Shown here: positions 1-13,404 of the stretch, one piece after another
Layout: every line of letters starts with the position of its first letter
How positions within the stretch are numbered: the stretch's first letter is position 1
Assembly: GCA_963969345.1 (NCBI GenBank)
Contig: OZ017770.1
Location: 939,246 to 1,003,245, forward strand
Direction of reading: 5' to 3'
DNA: 64,000 bases
DNA from: Turbatrix aceti
Lineage: Eukaryota; Nematoda; Chromadorea; Rhabditida; Panagrolaimidae
Notes under the pieces: generated by a model
Database searches by the model: none
What the model saw: the letters and a program-made list of their open reading frames with translations, nothing else
Told to the model about the DNA's origin: nothing
Made by a program: the position numbers and the translations under genes

Positions 1-50
1 CGAAGCAGTTCAACGGCCGGGTAAATTTGTTAAATTAAAAGAAAACTAAC

Positions 51-221
51 CTGAAAGTCTCCATTTCGCTGCGGGAAGTCGAAGTGATGCTGCTGAGCTC
101 GCATCATGTTTTGTGCCCTGATACTGTGTGTATCCAAGTGCCAGTCTCTGGCAGAAGCGATGAAAGGGTTGCCAATCTTTGTGATGTTCTGTTTTGGTGG
201 AGGTGTACAGTTAAATGACAT
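51..221 (-). CDS. Partial 5' coding exon of an unknown gene leaving the window
   Basis: An ATG at 221 opens a 57-codon frame that ends at a good donor (CAG|GTTAGT, GT at 50-49). The rest of the gene would lie beyond base 1. The peptide is polar, beginning MSFNCTPPPKQN and ending HHFDFPQRNGDFQ, with no recognised domain or membrane segment. The TTG just before the ATG is not used. It could be a chance frame next to a GT; the codon-like composition and clean donor are the only support. Confidence 0.35.
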
Positions 222-224
222 CAA

Positions 225-3200
225 CGGCTGGATGCTGTGTATTTAACGATAAAGTTTTAACAGTCACGAGGAAGAAGTCGGATAATACACAGTTTGATGA
301 AGTATCAGACGTTCACGTTTTTTTTGTATTTTACAGATTAAATATATAGAGCTGAATTGTTAAATACTGAAAAATGCCAGTTTACAATATTCTTTTTATG
401 TAAACTTAATTAGCACAATAAGTAAACCCCGCCAAACTCTTAGACGAACGAACGCAATAAAAGTATGTTAACCACGCACAAAAAAAAAGAAAAAAGCGGG
501 GAAAGTTTCTCCTAGTTGATTCATTGGTAATAAAAAAAGAGAGACGAAACCAGGGTAATAACCGGGCATAAGGCATTTATGCAAGACATTTATCGTTTTT
601 TCTTCATTTATCAAAAGTGGTGTCAAATGTCAAATTATAGTGGAATACAAGGCATTATTTATTTCCAAAGGACAACAAAAGGTTGAATTGTTTATGAAAG
701 CGGATTTGTTCCAACAAATTGGCATCGACTTACAGCCAAGCCAGGTAAGATAAAGACAAGTGCTAGACGTTTGTCGCACTTTTTTTCCATCTCTCTTATT
801 TTCCAATGTTTGAACAGTTTGATAAACTACCATAATGCCAACCAGAGAAATATTGCATATTCAATGCAAACATCAGACACACCGGTGTATACAAAAAATA
901 TTTAACAAACGACAAGGTATTTTAAATCAAGACACTTTTATTGACAAAGAAATGTAACCTTCAAGGTCGTCAAGGCTGATGATAAATTACGTATGTGAAA
1001 AAGCCTGTCACTTCATTTGGTCCACAAAATACGACTTAAACGATTAAGATTGAGAAACCAACTGTATGTTCAAAAAAATTCTTTTTGACAATATTGATAG
1101 TGATACTGGACACTATTCCCTCAAGCGGGGTTGTCGCATTGTTGGCTTAGCAGTAAAAACTCATCATACGCAATATGCACTACCCCAACGCTGATTAGGT
1201 AATAATAAAGACATCACATAAAAATCATTGCTCCAAATATTATTTCTTCTCGCATCAATGCAAGGATAAATAAAATTTGTTATGTTATATATTAGAAAAC
1301 AAATCACTGACAAAAGTTGCTTGCGTTGCCAAGATCTAGCGATCACATCGAAGGCGCATTGCGATTAGGCCTTCCGCGAAACAAAAACAACAAAAAGGAA
1401 GAATTAAAGCGCCAAACTGTCGCCACCTTGAGGTCGTCTTCCTACATACACTGTTCCTCTTTTACAATGTGCTCAAACTTGAAAAAAATAGAAAAAGAAA
1501 AGTAAACATAATAGTTGGTGCACCAAAAAGCTGAAAATTAAAGTTGTTTGAATGTGCTAGTTTTAAAAAATAGGTGGTTTATAGGCACTGATAATATGTA
1601 TTATGTCAACGGGGAACAAAAAGGTACATTTTCTGTTTAACCGAAAATAGGCACGTTGTTGCGCTGCGATTTTTCAGTATTTTAATTGAACCATCAATAG
1701 TTTAAGAAATGATCGCTGACGCTCGTAATGTTATCGTTTTATTCGTTTTGACTAGTAAAAAAAGTAAACTGTTGCGTTGCATTTTTTTCATTTATGAAAC
1801 AAATGACGTTTTGGTAAAACAATGCTTTGCTGAATAATTTTTGGTTACAATACAAACAATTTTTTATAAATGTTTCCAAAACACAAAAATTTATCAGAGA
1901 ATAACAATGAAAGAAAAACAGCCACAAAAATCATTGATACTGCAAATTCGTTCCTTACCATGCGATGGGCCACGCATGTACATATCACCAGTTCTTAGCA
2001 GACATTTGTCATTTAAATACATACAATGGACAAGAAATGAATCCGAGCCAAAAAATATATTTAATAAAGTGCACATGCACTAGGGACTAGAATCCGGACG
2101 ACTCGTAATTGTCTTAAAAACACATTCCGCACTATTTTCGTCACAACTCTTTAAAAAAATGTGCCCGCAGATTTGGGATGACAGTTGTTGCGGACAGGGG
2201 TTCACAAAAACAAGGATATCTATGTTATCACTTTCCTTTATGAGTCACTGATTAAATTAGGATAAATTGACTAAGTATCCCTTCAAACACGCTTACTTTT
2301 TAAAATCTGTAAAACTATTAACAAAATTTCCCCATACGCAACAAGTACATTATAATGTTTTAGGTAGGGTAATGTAAGAGATGTGGTTACTCAGATAAAA
2401 CGCTAGTAGAAATGATAAAAAAAATTATCAATAATCGCTTCCAGATCCTTGTTTTTATGATTGAGGCCTAATATATGTATCATCCCACAAAGTATTATCA
2501 AAATCCGAGAATACTCGCATAAAGGCTTGGAAGGAAAAAAACAGTGCAAAATGAGCTTTAATTTTCGAAAAAAAAACCAATGCTGCGAGTTTAAACCAAT
2601 CTCTTCATTTCAGTGGAATGGAGACGTCCGTTTGTTTCTGCCATTGTTTAAGCATCAAAATGTGGAACACACAAAAAAAGTTAATTACGCATAAATGAAT
2701 GCGAACAAAAGTGGCTGAAAGATTAATATATTAAAAATGAAAAAAAAAAGCTAAATGAAAGAAAAAATAATACGAAAAGCTTTCTGAACATTTCTTCGTC
2801 AAAGGATAATAAAGTGTGATTTAAGGAGAATATAATAATATCAGTCTGTAAAAAAAGCTAACAGTTTATAATGGTATGAATGTGTTACCATTTAGAATGA
2901 ATATAAAACCAAACACCCCATGCCGTGGATGACAAACCCTCATGCGCCCTCCCACCATAAAAAAACTAGTAGCAAGCGTACATCACACGCAACACAAAAA
3001 CAGAAAAGCATCGGTTCTTTTTTTTAGCGCTAAAAGCAGTCGTAGTTTTTTTTTCAGTGATAAATTAAAACTTTTAAGAGTTAAAAGAGCGGCCAAAGTG
3101 ACTCAAACTAAACAACTAAGCAGTTGATGGGAAAAAAAAACCAAATTTTTTTCGGGAAAAAAGATAGAGCCCCAATCATTCAAAACAACTTGAATGGTTG

Positions 3201-6200
3201 AAAGTAATCAAATGATAAACGAAAATGCACAATCGATCACTAACCCTGAAAAAAAGACGGCAACGTTGCAAAAAAACGTAGAGAACACGCGTGTGGCCCG
3301 CCCTCTAAAACATAAAAAAAACGGAAAAATTTTTAGTCGCGGACACACGCACGTGTTAGATGAAGGCAACAAGTAAACGTCAACGTTTCATCGAAGTTTT
3401 CTGGCCACTGCCTATGCGACACAACATTTTAGGTGTAAGTTTGGAGGTCGTGTACAAAAAAGAAAGTTGAGTGAGAAAGCTACTAATGGTGTGGGCAGGT
3501 GTAGAAGTAGGAGAAAAGTGCGCAACGACGCATAGAAGACGTATTTCCGTCTGCTTGTGGGAGAGAGGTTTTTTTGCGCAGTATTCTATCGCGCACAAGT
3601 GCATTCATTCAACGTGATCCCCACAAGCGCGCAAAGGTCTTGCGTAATAACCTTTCGTGTATGGCATTTTTGCAGGACGAAGCATCGCGAAAAAAGGGTG
3701 TGAAGAATTGCTTGCATTATTGCGCTTTTTTGTTGTTGGATAGGGGCGCGCCTGAGGGTTAAAGTTTCAAGAGCGACGACCAGGCCAGAGAGTATGACAC
3801 TATGAGTCAGGGATCCGCATGACTACGAACTCCCGTAGCATGCCCAACAGTTGTCCGTCTATTGTGCGACCTACGTTGTTGGGACATGACGGGGACAATT
3901 GATTAGGTTAAAAATTATAATTTTTTATTATTTCCTATCAAGCCTTGGATATTAAAAATCATACACGCTTGATTTTTTGTTTCATGCATGCAATGATAAA
4001 AAATAACAGCTTTATGGCTGCAACGGCTATCTGCCGGTTGATAGTGGGATAATTGAAAACTTTTGTCTTAAAAACAGCTGAATAGTAATAAAAAAGGCAC
4101 CAATAAAATGGCGAATGCAAGCTTTTTGGCGAGACTCTAGATCACGAACGACCCTTGCGACAGTCAAACGACGACTAAGCTGACTAGTCAGCTGATGACA
4201 GCGAGATATACATAGAACGAAAAATACGTAGATCATTGAAAGGATAACCCCCACTAATCGTAAGGCATCAAAGTGATCGCTCGTTTTGTTTATTATTTGG
4301 CCACGGCCCGCGTGTCAGCACCGTGAATTCGAAAATTAAAAATGGCTCAAGAAAAAGAGATGTGCATTGCGATTATCTCATCATAACCGCCGAATTCACT
4401 TTGTAAGGTTAACTACTTGGGATCTTAAATATAATGTATGCATTTTTTATCAACCTGTAAATAAATAATAAATAGTTCTATCTAACGCTATTCAACCGCA
4501 CTGCCCAGTTTCTATAAAACGCTAACACATATATTTATAATTGCCGTTCTCGATGTTGTACAGCATTTTATTTAAAAAAAAACATGCAAAAAAGCAACTA
4601 AATTGTACTCAACCCACATGTACCTGTGATTTTCATTAGCAAAAACAGTGATTCCGCCTTTTTCCGCAAGGCTTGGTTGAGCCTCGTGACAAAAAAAATT
4701 CAACCTACGCTTTTTGGCACGCAAAACTGAGGTGCAAGGCTTTCATAACGATGCCACAAAAAACTTCAGAACTACACCTTTCAAGTGCCGGGATAAGATT
4801 TCCCTACAAAGCGTAAAAAAAATGCTGGCAAACTCAAGTGCCGAAAGCATTCATTAAGACTAACAGTAAACAAATACTACTTGTCAACGACCCTTCTAAG
4901 GTTTCACGGCGTTTGTCTCGTTTGCTTTTATCCCTATTCTTAATTTTTTGCGTGGAAAAAATATATACGAATACTAAATCTATTCTTTTAAATATTTCAC
5001 CCACAAAAAACCCTTCTCTTGAAACCCCTCTTGTTTGATTTAGCTTTTTTGTTGCAGCCAAATAATTTACTTTTTTATCCCTCATCAATGCCATAAAACT
5101 CTACACTAAATATGCATAGATAAGTGTTTGCAAATAACCTTAGTTGTCTGATAAGTGCAAAAAACAATTATAGACAATACTCGGCGTAATTAATGTAGAA
5201 TAATTTATAATGAAGGAAGTTCCCTTACAAATAGAGTGTTAAAAAAATTACTGTACTATTGATAACCAAAAAACACAAACAAAAAGGCACGCACGTTTTT
5301 GGATTCTATCCAAGAATATAAAAAAGATTTATCTGATATTTGTACTTTGTTATATAAATGCCAAAGACAGTCGTAAAACTGTAGGATGAATCACTATTTG
5401 ACGTCCAAAAAATAATATAAATTAACGCGGTAGCAAAAAAATACAAGTATGCAAGCAATTTGTTTACACATAACAACATCAAAAATTATTAAAAAAACGC
5501 TTACGTAAGTAATGCATTTTTTGGTACTTTTTTAGAACGATATTTGACATTCCTTATCGATATACGATAAAGCAACAGAAAATCACAAAATGAATTTAAA
5601 TAGTATTTCACGTTGTTTTTAAATTCAGAATTCGGGAAACTTTTCGCAAAACTAAAAACAATGAAGAAAATCTAGCTGCAAAAATTAAAAAAAATTGACA
5701 TTAAATCGTTGTGTGCTTTCTAAAGTACGAAGCGAAGGTTCGTGTTATTAATTTTCATCGTACCTTTGTAAATGCTATTGCCGTAATTATTTTTTCACGA
5801 TAATCTTTCTTTTTTTGACACACAGGGAAAAAAATAAATGCAATTTATTCGTTATTTGCAATCAAATTCTGTAAGTTTTCACAAATATGTTTAAATTGAT
5901 TGATATTTAGTGGTTTCAGTTGCGAGACAAATAACAAATACCAGTGTCAGGAAAGAACGAAAAGCAGGAAGATGACTTATAGAACATGGGTGTAACGATG
6001 GAAACACAGATGGTCCCCGTCGAAACGCGTCTACCTGGCCTTGTGCTTTGACGCAGCGTGCATAGGCCAACCAAACAAAAAAAGAGTGCGTAAAACAGCC
6101 AGGCAGGCATGCGCAATTGCGTTCAGGCGATATTCTTTTTCTTCCTGCGCTACGTCAACAACCAAAATTTTGACAAAACGCGCGAGACGGACTTTGTCAA

Positions 6201-6336
6201 AAAATTTGTTTGTTTGGTATATTCCTGGGACGTTTTGTAAGCTATTTTTCCATTCAACGCGCTGCTCCTGTATTTTGAAAAAAATAATAGTTACGTCTAG
6301 ACTGTTGAAAAAACACGTTTAGAGTTCGATAAAAAT
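225..6336. other. About 6.1 kb AT-rich stretch without a supportable gene
   Basis: Open frames here are short (60-90 codons), many begin at non-ATG codons, and none shows a domain, signal peptide or chain of compatible splice sites. The sequence is rich in A and T runs. A weak imperfect inverted repeat is present near 3841-3900 (CCCAACA...TGTTGGG). It may be intergenic or the intron/upstream region of the exon at 51-221. Nothing functional can be called. Confidence 0.6.
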
Positions 6337-6750
6337 ATGCAGCAACAACCCTACGCTTATACCGCTCAGCCACAGCCATACAATCCGGTAGGTAGTTTAA
6401 AAAATTATATTAAATTAAATCACGTGACCGAATTTAAGAACGTTCAGTATCAGCCTTATCCCCAGCAGCCGTATGCTTATCCTGCAGGTCAATACTACTA
6501 CCCCCAACAACCACCGCCACAGGTGATGTATGTACTAAATTTTTATGGACAAAGAAACAAAAAAAAATGCGTATGAAAGGGTTTTAGCTACACGGATAAT
6601 AGAAATCGACGCAGCGACGTAGATACAAACACCTGCTGGCTTATATCGTTACTGACACTGTGTTGTGGGTGCCTGCTCGGAGAAGCACTTTGTGGTGATC
6701 AATGTTGTTGCTGCATTATACCACTTGCCTTACCACGTTTTCGTCGCTAA
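6337..6750 (+). CDS. Small cysteine-rich tail-anchored (CYSTM-like) protein
   Basis: Three exons, 6337-6387, 6448-6522 and 6580-6750, give a 98-residue protein. The N-terminal half is Pro/Tyr/Gln-rich (repeated QPY, YPQQ, PPPQ). The C-terminal half has a hydrophobic stretch studded with cysteines (CWLISLLTLCCGCLLG, then CGDQCCCC) and ends in a basic tail before TAA. This is the architecture of CYSTM proteins: a disordered XYPPX-like head and a short Cys-rich segment inserted in membrane. CYSTM proteins are linked to stress tolerance in other eukaryotes; a role here is inference. Intron 1 (60 nt, GTAGGT...TTCAG) is a multiple of three with no stop, so a 118-residue form is also possible. Intron 2 (57 nt) contains a stop and ends at AAAG. 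The last exon is too short to stand out as an open frame. Confidence 0.62.
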
Positions 6751-6916
6751 ACCATGCTGACAACTTTCTAAGAATAACCATGTTCCTTTCAATTCGGCAA
6801 CGCCTCTTAACAAAAATATTTTTTGAGGTATAAATAAATTTAATGTGTCATATTTTTTTCATTATATACAGTACAATGTGTAAATATTTATAACCGTTTT
6901 TTGTTTAGTATGCATG

Positions 6917-8329
6917 TTAGTAATCAACGCTCATTTGCTTATATATGATCATGTTGCGCATGTTCTTGCGATAGTTGTCTGGCTTTCGACCGTAAGCCCT
7001 ATCGATGTACTCGCGTGCACTTTTTAGCATGCCTTCATTCATGTAGTCCAGAAGCAATGCAAAGGCTTCAGTTTGATTATATACAAATGTTGTCGTAACC
7101 GCTCTGAAAAGCAATATGTTATTCTTTTGACTGTTTATCTGAAATGAAGTAACTGACTTGTATCGCTCTCGTTTTAAAATCGCAGCTCTCAACCGAGGAC
7201 ACCAGCTTTCAAGCAGACATTCCAATTGTCTTAGGCATTCTCGACGATCGCTGATTGATTCGGTGTATTCATCCTAAAAGGAAAAATTATTTGTAACAAG
7301 TGTTGGTATTTGCGCAAAACACACCTGTACAATGGTATAAATTTTGTGATAAAAACTGTCCCAAGTCAGCCGAACCATTCCTCGAAAATTTATCTTGCAG
7401 AGGTTATGACACAAAAATCGTATCATTTCTCTGTGTTTTGCTTGGTTGCATAACTTTTTCCACCACAAGAACCCGACAGCTTCTTGTTGTTGGGGTGTGA
7501 GATTGTTCCACAGAAAACGAACGATTTCAATGTAGCCATTGACAATAGCAAACTGAAAGACTAGAGAAATTCTTTGGTCGAGGACAACCCGATCATCTCT
7601 GAACATCCTGCGGAAAGCGTCTTTTTGGTCCAAAATCGTAAGCCACATTGCGTAAACTGGATGGTCACCAATTTGTTGCCAAAAACAACGACGTCGGATT
7701 TTGTCAAATAAATAGTCATTTTCAATCAAGTCTTTCATAACGTAGCAACACGCAAACTGAAACTTCATCTGCGGCCAGTCGCTGCATCCCCGTAGTGCTA
7801 TCTGTTTTGCTGTTTGTAAGTCGTCAATTTGGTAACTAAAGTCAAAGTACAACGATAAACTCTAACTGCAAAAAAACTGGCTAACCCTTTTGTACACCAG
7901 ACAATATAGTCGTAAAACATGCGAAGGTGTTCACCTCTGTGTACTCGCTTAAAGCCCCGTCTCACGAGTGCCGTTCGGGGACTAATCGCAGTGTCAGGCA
8001 TCATCTGCACGTGTTTGTCGGCTAGAAAAGGTAAGAAAAAAAAGCAAAATACGTAAACAAAATTAATTTGACTCACTCCATCGTGCTAGTTCTCGAAAAA
8101 CCTCACCGAGACCATCGTGTATGCTGTTTTTCATTACCTTTGGTAGCTCCCAGTATTTGAGTTGCATTTTAAGATCAAAAACAACGTCTCGAAGGTCTCG
8201 CCATCGAATGTTTGCTCGAAAAACTTGTAGACAAATTACCCTGTTGGATAGCTCAGCTAGAGACGGCACTCTGACGGCATGGTAATGCTTTGGAACAGAT
8301 GTCTGTGCACGATCAAATCCAAACTCCAT
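6917..8329 (-). CDS. Orphan helical-repeat protein, possibly degenerate ankyrin type
   Basis: Five exons (8329-8077, 8021-7886, 7835-7325, 7273-7158, 7103-6917) join in phase to a 400-residue protein. I do not recognise the family. The sequence is alpha-helical in character, without signal peptide or membrane segment. The middle shows a repeat-like pattern with two similar units about 34-36 residues apart: FAIVNGYIEIVRFLWNNL and AKHREMIRFLCHNL. That pattern (an NG turn, then two helices ending in FLxxxL) resembles divergent ankyrin repeats, but the canonical TPLH motif is absent. Intron 4 (54 nt) is a multiple of three and stop-free, so a retained form is possible. It lies about 480 bp downstream of the large orphan gene on the same strand. 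Function unknown. Confidence 0.7.
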
Positions 8330-8811
8330 GTTGCTAGGTAATTAGGTTTAATACAAAAGTCAATATCCAATCACAACATTGGTCTTGGAAATATGTGACA
8401 ATATGCGACGACGAAACAGCATGTGCACATCGCATCCACACAACTGACTTAGTCCTATTGCTCGCAGCAAAAAAAACTTTAAAAAAGTCAGCCGATGATG
8501 CTAGCTATCGACCCGGTGAAAGCATTCGAGGGCTGTTGTTGGAAAACCACCTTTCGATCCCTTGCTCCTTTTTTTGCGATACACAGTTCATTAGTACAGT
8601 GACGGTCAATAACGTAACGTCCAAGCAACAAAAACAATTAAAAAAACATTTTAAAAAGTGGCAAGAAGTTATGCAATGATACATGTTCAAAGATCGTTCA
8701 CAGGATACTCTTAAGAGCGTTGTCTATTTGACACGCGGAAATAAAAAAGATCGTGTTAAAGTAAAAAAAAAAATTGATTTACTCATCGAAAAGGATTGAC
8801 GCAAACATCAA
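8330..8811. other. Intergenic spacer between two same-strand orphan genes
   Basis: 482 bp between the stop of the 1,429-residue gene (8812) and the ATG of the helical-repeat gene (8329). A 94-codon plus-strand frame here begins at GTG, not ATG, and has no recognisable feature. No clear AATAAA on the minus strand was found. Confidence 0.5.
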
Positions 8812-11800
8812 TCAGTTCAGGCGTTGACTGCGACGAGGAGAGTGCAATTCTTTTGCTTCTTTTGGTTGCTGCTGACTGCTCTGGCTCGTGGAACGACGAT
8901 TCTTCTTCATCGGAGTATAAACACCGTCAGCTAACAGAGCTTCAAGTTCAGATTTTCGAGGAGCGGGACGCTTCGAATTGTCATTCTTCTGAGATGGAGT
9001 GACTTTTTCAGTGTTTTTTGCACTTTTTGCCTTTGGAGTCCCTGTTTTTTTGGTTTCATGGCTGCTGTTCGACGCCAAAGAAATTTTTTTGGAACTTCGA
9101 GCGTTCTTATTTGGTGGAGAAATTTTTTCTAGACATTTTTTGGATTTTTTTGAAGGACCAACTTTTTCAACAGGTTGGACATTCACCTTTGAAGCAGAAG
9201 CCGTCACGCTTGTCTGGCTAGGTTTAGAAGCAGAAGCCTTCTCGCAAGCTTCACTGGGTTTGGATTTCGACGGAGCAGCCTTTTCGGTAGACAAGCTGGA
9301 TTTTGACGTCGAAGTATTTTCGCTATTCTGGGTGGGTTTGGACGAAGAAACTGCAGATTTATTATCTTGCTGAATGTTGTGCAAAGCAGGTTCAACCTTT
9401 GCATTCTTGCTGCTTTTGGCAGGTTGAGATGTTTTTCGGCTTCCCAGGGAACGTGAAGGCGAAGCAAGCTGTTTGTCCTTGGCGATATTCATTTTTGATA
9501 AACCAATCTGAATGTTCTTCGTTGTAGACGAAGCATCTTGTTCAACGTTTGCGAGCGTTGGAGCTGTTTTCGCAGGACGCTGACTATTTTTGGACGATGT
9601 AGGAGCATCTTTTTTACCCTTCGCAGGGTCTTCGGCAGGTTCTGGGACATTTTCGGCAACCTTTGTGCTTTTTGTTGGAGCAGTGTGATTGTGTTGGGTC
9701 GCAGAAACTGTTTTTTTAACTGGTGGAATATTTATCTTCGCAGACGAAGCAGAACTAGCTGATTTTGACATCGACGTTCCGGTGTTCTTGGCTCTCACTG
9801 ATGCTTTTGCGGCGTTAATCAACTGCTTGGCACGAACAGTAGGATCTAACGACAAGTTTTGCGTCTTGGATACTCCAAAATTCAAACCACCTAACGTTGG
9901 TGGAATTGGCTCGGAAAGGTTGGTATCGGAAAGCTCAAGCCACTTATTGATATCTTCGTTATCCAAGAAAAGGCATTGATGACGAGCAAGAATTTCGGGC
10001 ATATCAGTTTTGAACTGATCAAAACCCTCGACAAACGACATGTTGGCCAGAAGCATCCAAAACATGCCTTTGATCGTATCGTTGTCCGTCGACGGGTACT
10101 TTTTCAAAATTTCTTCAATATGGAAAGTTGTCAAATTGCTGAAAACATAATAAATAGATCCAAAATTTGAAATATAAAAACATACTGTTTGGCGTGATCT
10201 AGTTCTGGAATATCACGATGATCTTCGATATCGCAGAATCCATCTACGTCCGCAAGGGAAATGTCGTTGGCCAAATCACCAGCCCAGGTAGAGAAGAACT
10301 CTGGCCCCACAACGCCAAGAGGATCAAAGTAAGACGAATAGATTTCTACCGGCTCTTCAGATTCTTTCAGTTCCTGAAAAGACAATACTATTAAATAGAA
10401 TCGATATTATTAAATAGTTCAAATTACCTCTGAGCTCAGATAATCTTCGTTTAGATCGTGCGTAAGTGGCTGTTCCAAGTCCGTCACATCGTACGGCACC
10501 GGATGTTCGTCCAAGCAGACGACAACCTCGGGCGTAACAATCATGGTATCGGTTTGGACACCAATGGAATACCTTGCACACGTATCTGTCTTGGGCTGCT
10601 TCCGATTCTGTGTTTCCATCGTAATTGAGTACGTCACCGACGGTTGACAGCGAATCGAAAGCACGGTATTAATAGATGCGTCCAAACAGTAAACATTTTT
10701 TTGCTTATACACGACGGGGACGTTGTGAAATACTGTCCAGGCATTTTGAGGAAATCCCAGAAATGGATGTTCAGTATCAGTAGGAAGCCAAAAATCTTCG
10801 TTCTTGATAAACTTATATCCTTCTGGATTTTTGATTTTGAGGACTTCGTTTGGATCGAGCTCATCATCATCGTCCGAATCATCATACTCTTCAGAAAAAG
10901 TCATTGTAATCTGTCGTTGACGCTCTATGATAATTTTGTTGTAATCCTTTCGAGTAGACAGAATAGACAAAATCTTATCAATTTCGGCTTCGTCATCAAG
11001 CGGAATATTGTCATCCTCAGCAGTAGGTATCTTGCTGGCCACGGCAGTTTCAGTAGCAGCTTTTTGGGCCGGCTTGACGGCTGCTGGAGTAGACGTCGCA
11101 GTTTGAGTGGTAGAAACAGAGGCTTTAACTTGAGCTGGTTTGACCCCTTGAACGACTCGAGAAGGTGGAACGCGCTTTACTCTAACCGGTAAACGAATCA
11201 TTGGAGCTTCAAATCGAGGAACAGCCACGGTACCGGTAGATGTGTTAGGTTGCGTTCGAACTGATGCGGGACTAGCCTTTTGAAGGCCATTGTCACCCAG
11301 GTTTATAGATATGGCTTCCGAAGCTATTGTTTTCGAAACACGACTAGGCCGTGATCGTGGCAAAATGCCTGTCTGCGATGAAGAAGGTCCAGCGTCTTCG
11401 ACTTGACCTGTAGAAGGCGGAGGACGAAGATCAGTTTTCGGCGGGATAGAAAGAGCAGCGCGACATTGAGTCATGAGTTTTTCACGGTCGCCGACAGAAA
11501 GCGGTTTTGGATTAAAACTGGGTTGTTGAATAACTTTCGAATCACTGGCTATCGAAATCGGAACTTCGGCGTTTCGATTAACAGCACGATACTGTTTTTG
11601 TAGTTCATTTTTAACTTCTGAAAGGCTTATTGTTCGACCGTCAGTCGTCTTCAATTCACCATCCAAGAAGTGTCGACTCCACGCCTCCATGAATGCCTCC
11701 TTTTCATCAGGTTCTGTGAACACAAAGTGAGCAAAAGAAGGGTCTTTCAGCTTATCACTGTACTTGTTTTTGGTATCCTTCTTGACTTCATCATAGTATT

Positions 11801-13404
11801 TCTCAGATGTAAATCCTTCTTCCCGCCGACGAGCAAGAATATTAGCAGCATCTTTTTCAAAGGGACAATTGTCAGACGTAGAAGCTTCGCCATTGTGAGG
11901 CAATGGATGATATTTCAAAAAGTGCATAGCATCGGCTCCGACATGAAGCATATTATATCGATCCAAATCACACTTGTCGCGGGCTTCTTTTTCTTTTTCC
12001 AATTCGCTTTCTTCAAGAGGATCTGCTTTACCAAATTCAATAGGCACAGATTGACCAGTAGACTGTTTCTGGAACAGTTCTTCGCATTTCTTTTGTAAAT
12101 CCTTATCTCCATGAAGCTTTGGCCCGTAAGGAATTGAGCGCGTGCATTGTTCGGAGTCACGTTGAACAGCTTCGTCCCAGAAATGAGTTTTGATTGTTGT
12201 CCACTCAGAGTTGATATCGGAGACATCAGAAAACTTCACATCGCGCAGATGTTTTTCCATATTTTGATTTTTTATCAATTTAAGCTTCTGGGGCATACGT
12301 TGTTCCATGAAAGAAGGCACCATAACGTTGACTTTTTTCAAAACTTCTTTGGTAAATGGAACAGTTCGTGTGACATCGTCCGGTTTTCTACCACAGTAGC
12401 GATCAATTGCTCTAGATTTCAGGATGAAATAGGTGGGGCCCTTGTGCACCCTTTGAATACTCAACTCTGCAATATCCAGATCTCTTTTCTGTTGCACTTC
12501 GGAAACGGGAGATGCATTCTGGAGTTCATTCCATGGTTCGTGAGGAGAGCTGATCGATTGGGCAGGAATTAATCCGTAATTAATTTCCGTGCCATTTTTA
12601 GTGATAACAAAAGTCTGTTGATTGAACGGTGTGAAATCAATGGAGACTTGTGGTGAGCTGGCTTCGCTCCCGTCGTGCATCAAAACTTTATTAACCTTTG
12701 ACGGCTCTGCACTATTGTTTTCCTAAAATGCAAAATGTGTACACGATGATTCATAACTGGATAGTGACTTACAAAATATCCATGCTTCTTAAAGAATAAT
12801 CTTTCTTTGAAACTGCCAATAACCCAGAGGACTTCAGTGGTCTTTTTTATGTTTTTTTCTTCAGAAAGACGTTTCACGAGATTCATGACGTAGCTTCCCG
12901 CTTTATGGTGACCCTGAAAATGTTTTTTTTATAAAACGAATTGAGTAATGTGGTCAAAGAATTCAAACACTAACGTATTCGAGAAATTTTCGCTTCAACT
13001 TAATATCGAGAAATTCTTCACCGGTAGGATTCGCTTCAATCATGCCCGATTTTTTGCCGTGCTCCAATTCTGTTCGATAAGCCGTCAAAACATTCTGGCG
13101 AGTATAATAATGTGAATCTCTGAAGTCAAAGATCCGATTCAGGCTATCAATCGTAGTGTCCAAGATTCTGTCCCTAAAATAATCGGTTTTTTTATTTTCA
13201 ACAATGATAATGCTAACTTGTATTTGTGTTGAACGCTATGATGATAAAAAATGGATTCCAATTCATCTAAAGTTAGTGCGTTTATGTCTCCGACGGGCTG
13301 AAAAAGTTTGCTTCATTATTGGCTATGACTTGTAAATAACGTACAAGACATGACTTGATGGTGGCATCGTTGGCGTCAATCAATTCTCCAGGAACGGTAC
13401 TCAT
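8812..13404 (-). CDS. Large orphan protein, 1,429 residues, acidic centre and Lys/Ser-rich tail
   Basis: Seven exons join in phase: 13404-13345, 13297-13218, 13173-12975, 12913-12773, 12722-10428, 10373-10187 (a 1-base uncertainty at this last donor) and 10138-8812. I do not recognise the family. Residues 1-160 look like a folded helical domain (LTLDELESIFYHH, SLNRIFDFRDSHYYTRQN). A long charged central part follows, with PEPTIDE-like signatures such as DDSDDDDELDPNEV and a TP/SS-rich linker. A compact segment (WLPTDTEHPFLGFPQ) precedes a C-terminal tail of about 300 residues dominated by Lys, Ser, Ala and Thr with no globular character (repeats of K-x-x-P-S). This composition suggests a nuclear or chromatin-associated scaffold; that is inference only. 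Exon 1 uses the strong donor GTACGT at 13344. ATG 13404 lies 5 nt after ATTTTATTTAG, a likely trans-splice acceptor, and 171 nt below the stop of the NT5DC gene. Confidence 0.78.

Noticed and set aside
8999..9373. 124-codon plus-strand frame with Phe/Glu-rich sequence opposite the orphan gene
   Set aside because: It is the antisense of the Lys/Ser/Ala-rich tail; the biased codons of the real gene create a long shadow frame.
10644..12572. Plus-strand frames of 141-182 codons within 10644-12572
   Set aside because: All lie opposite exon 5 of the orphan gene and show no domain or splice structure of their own.
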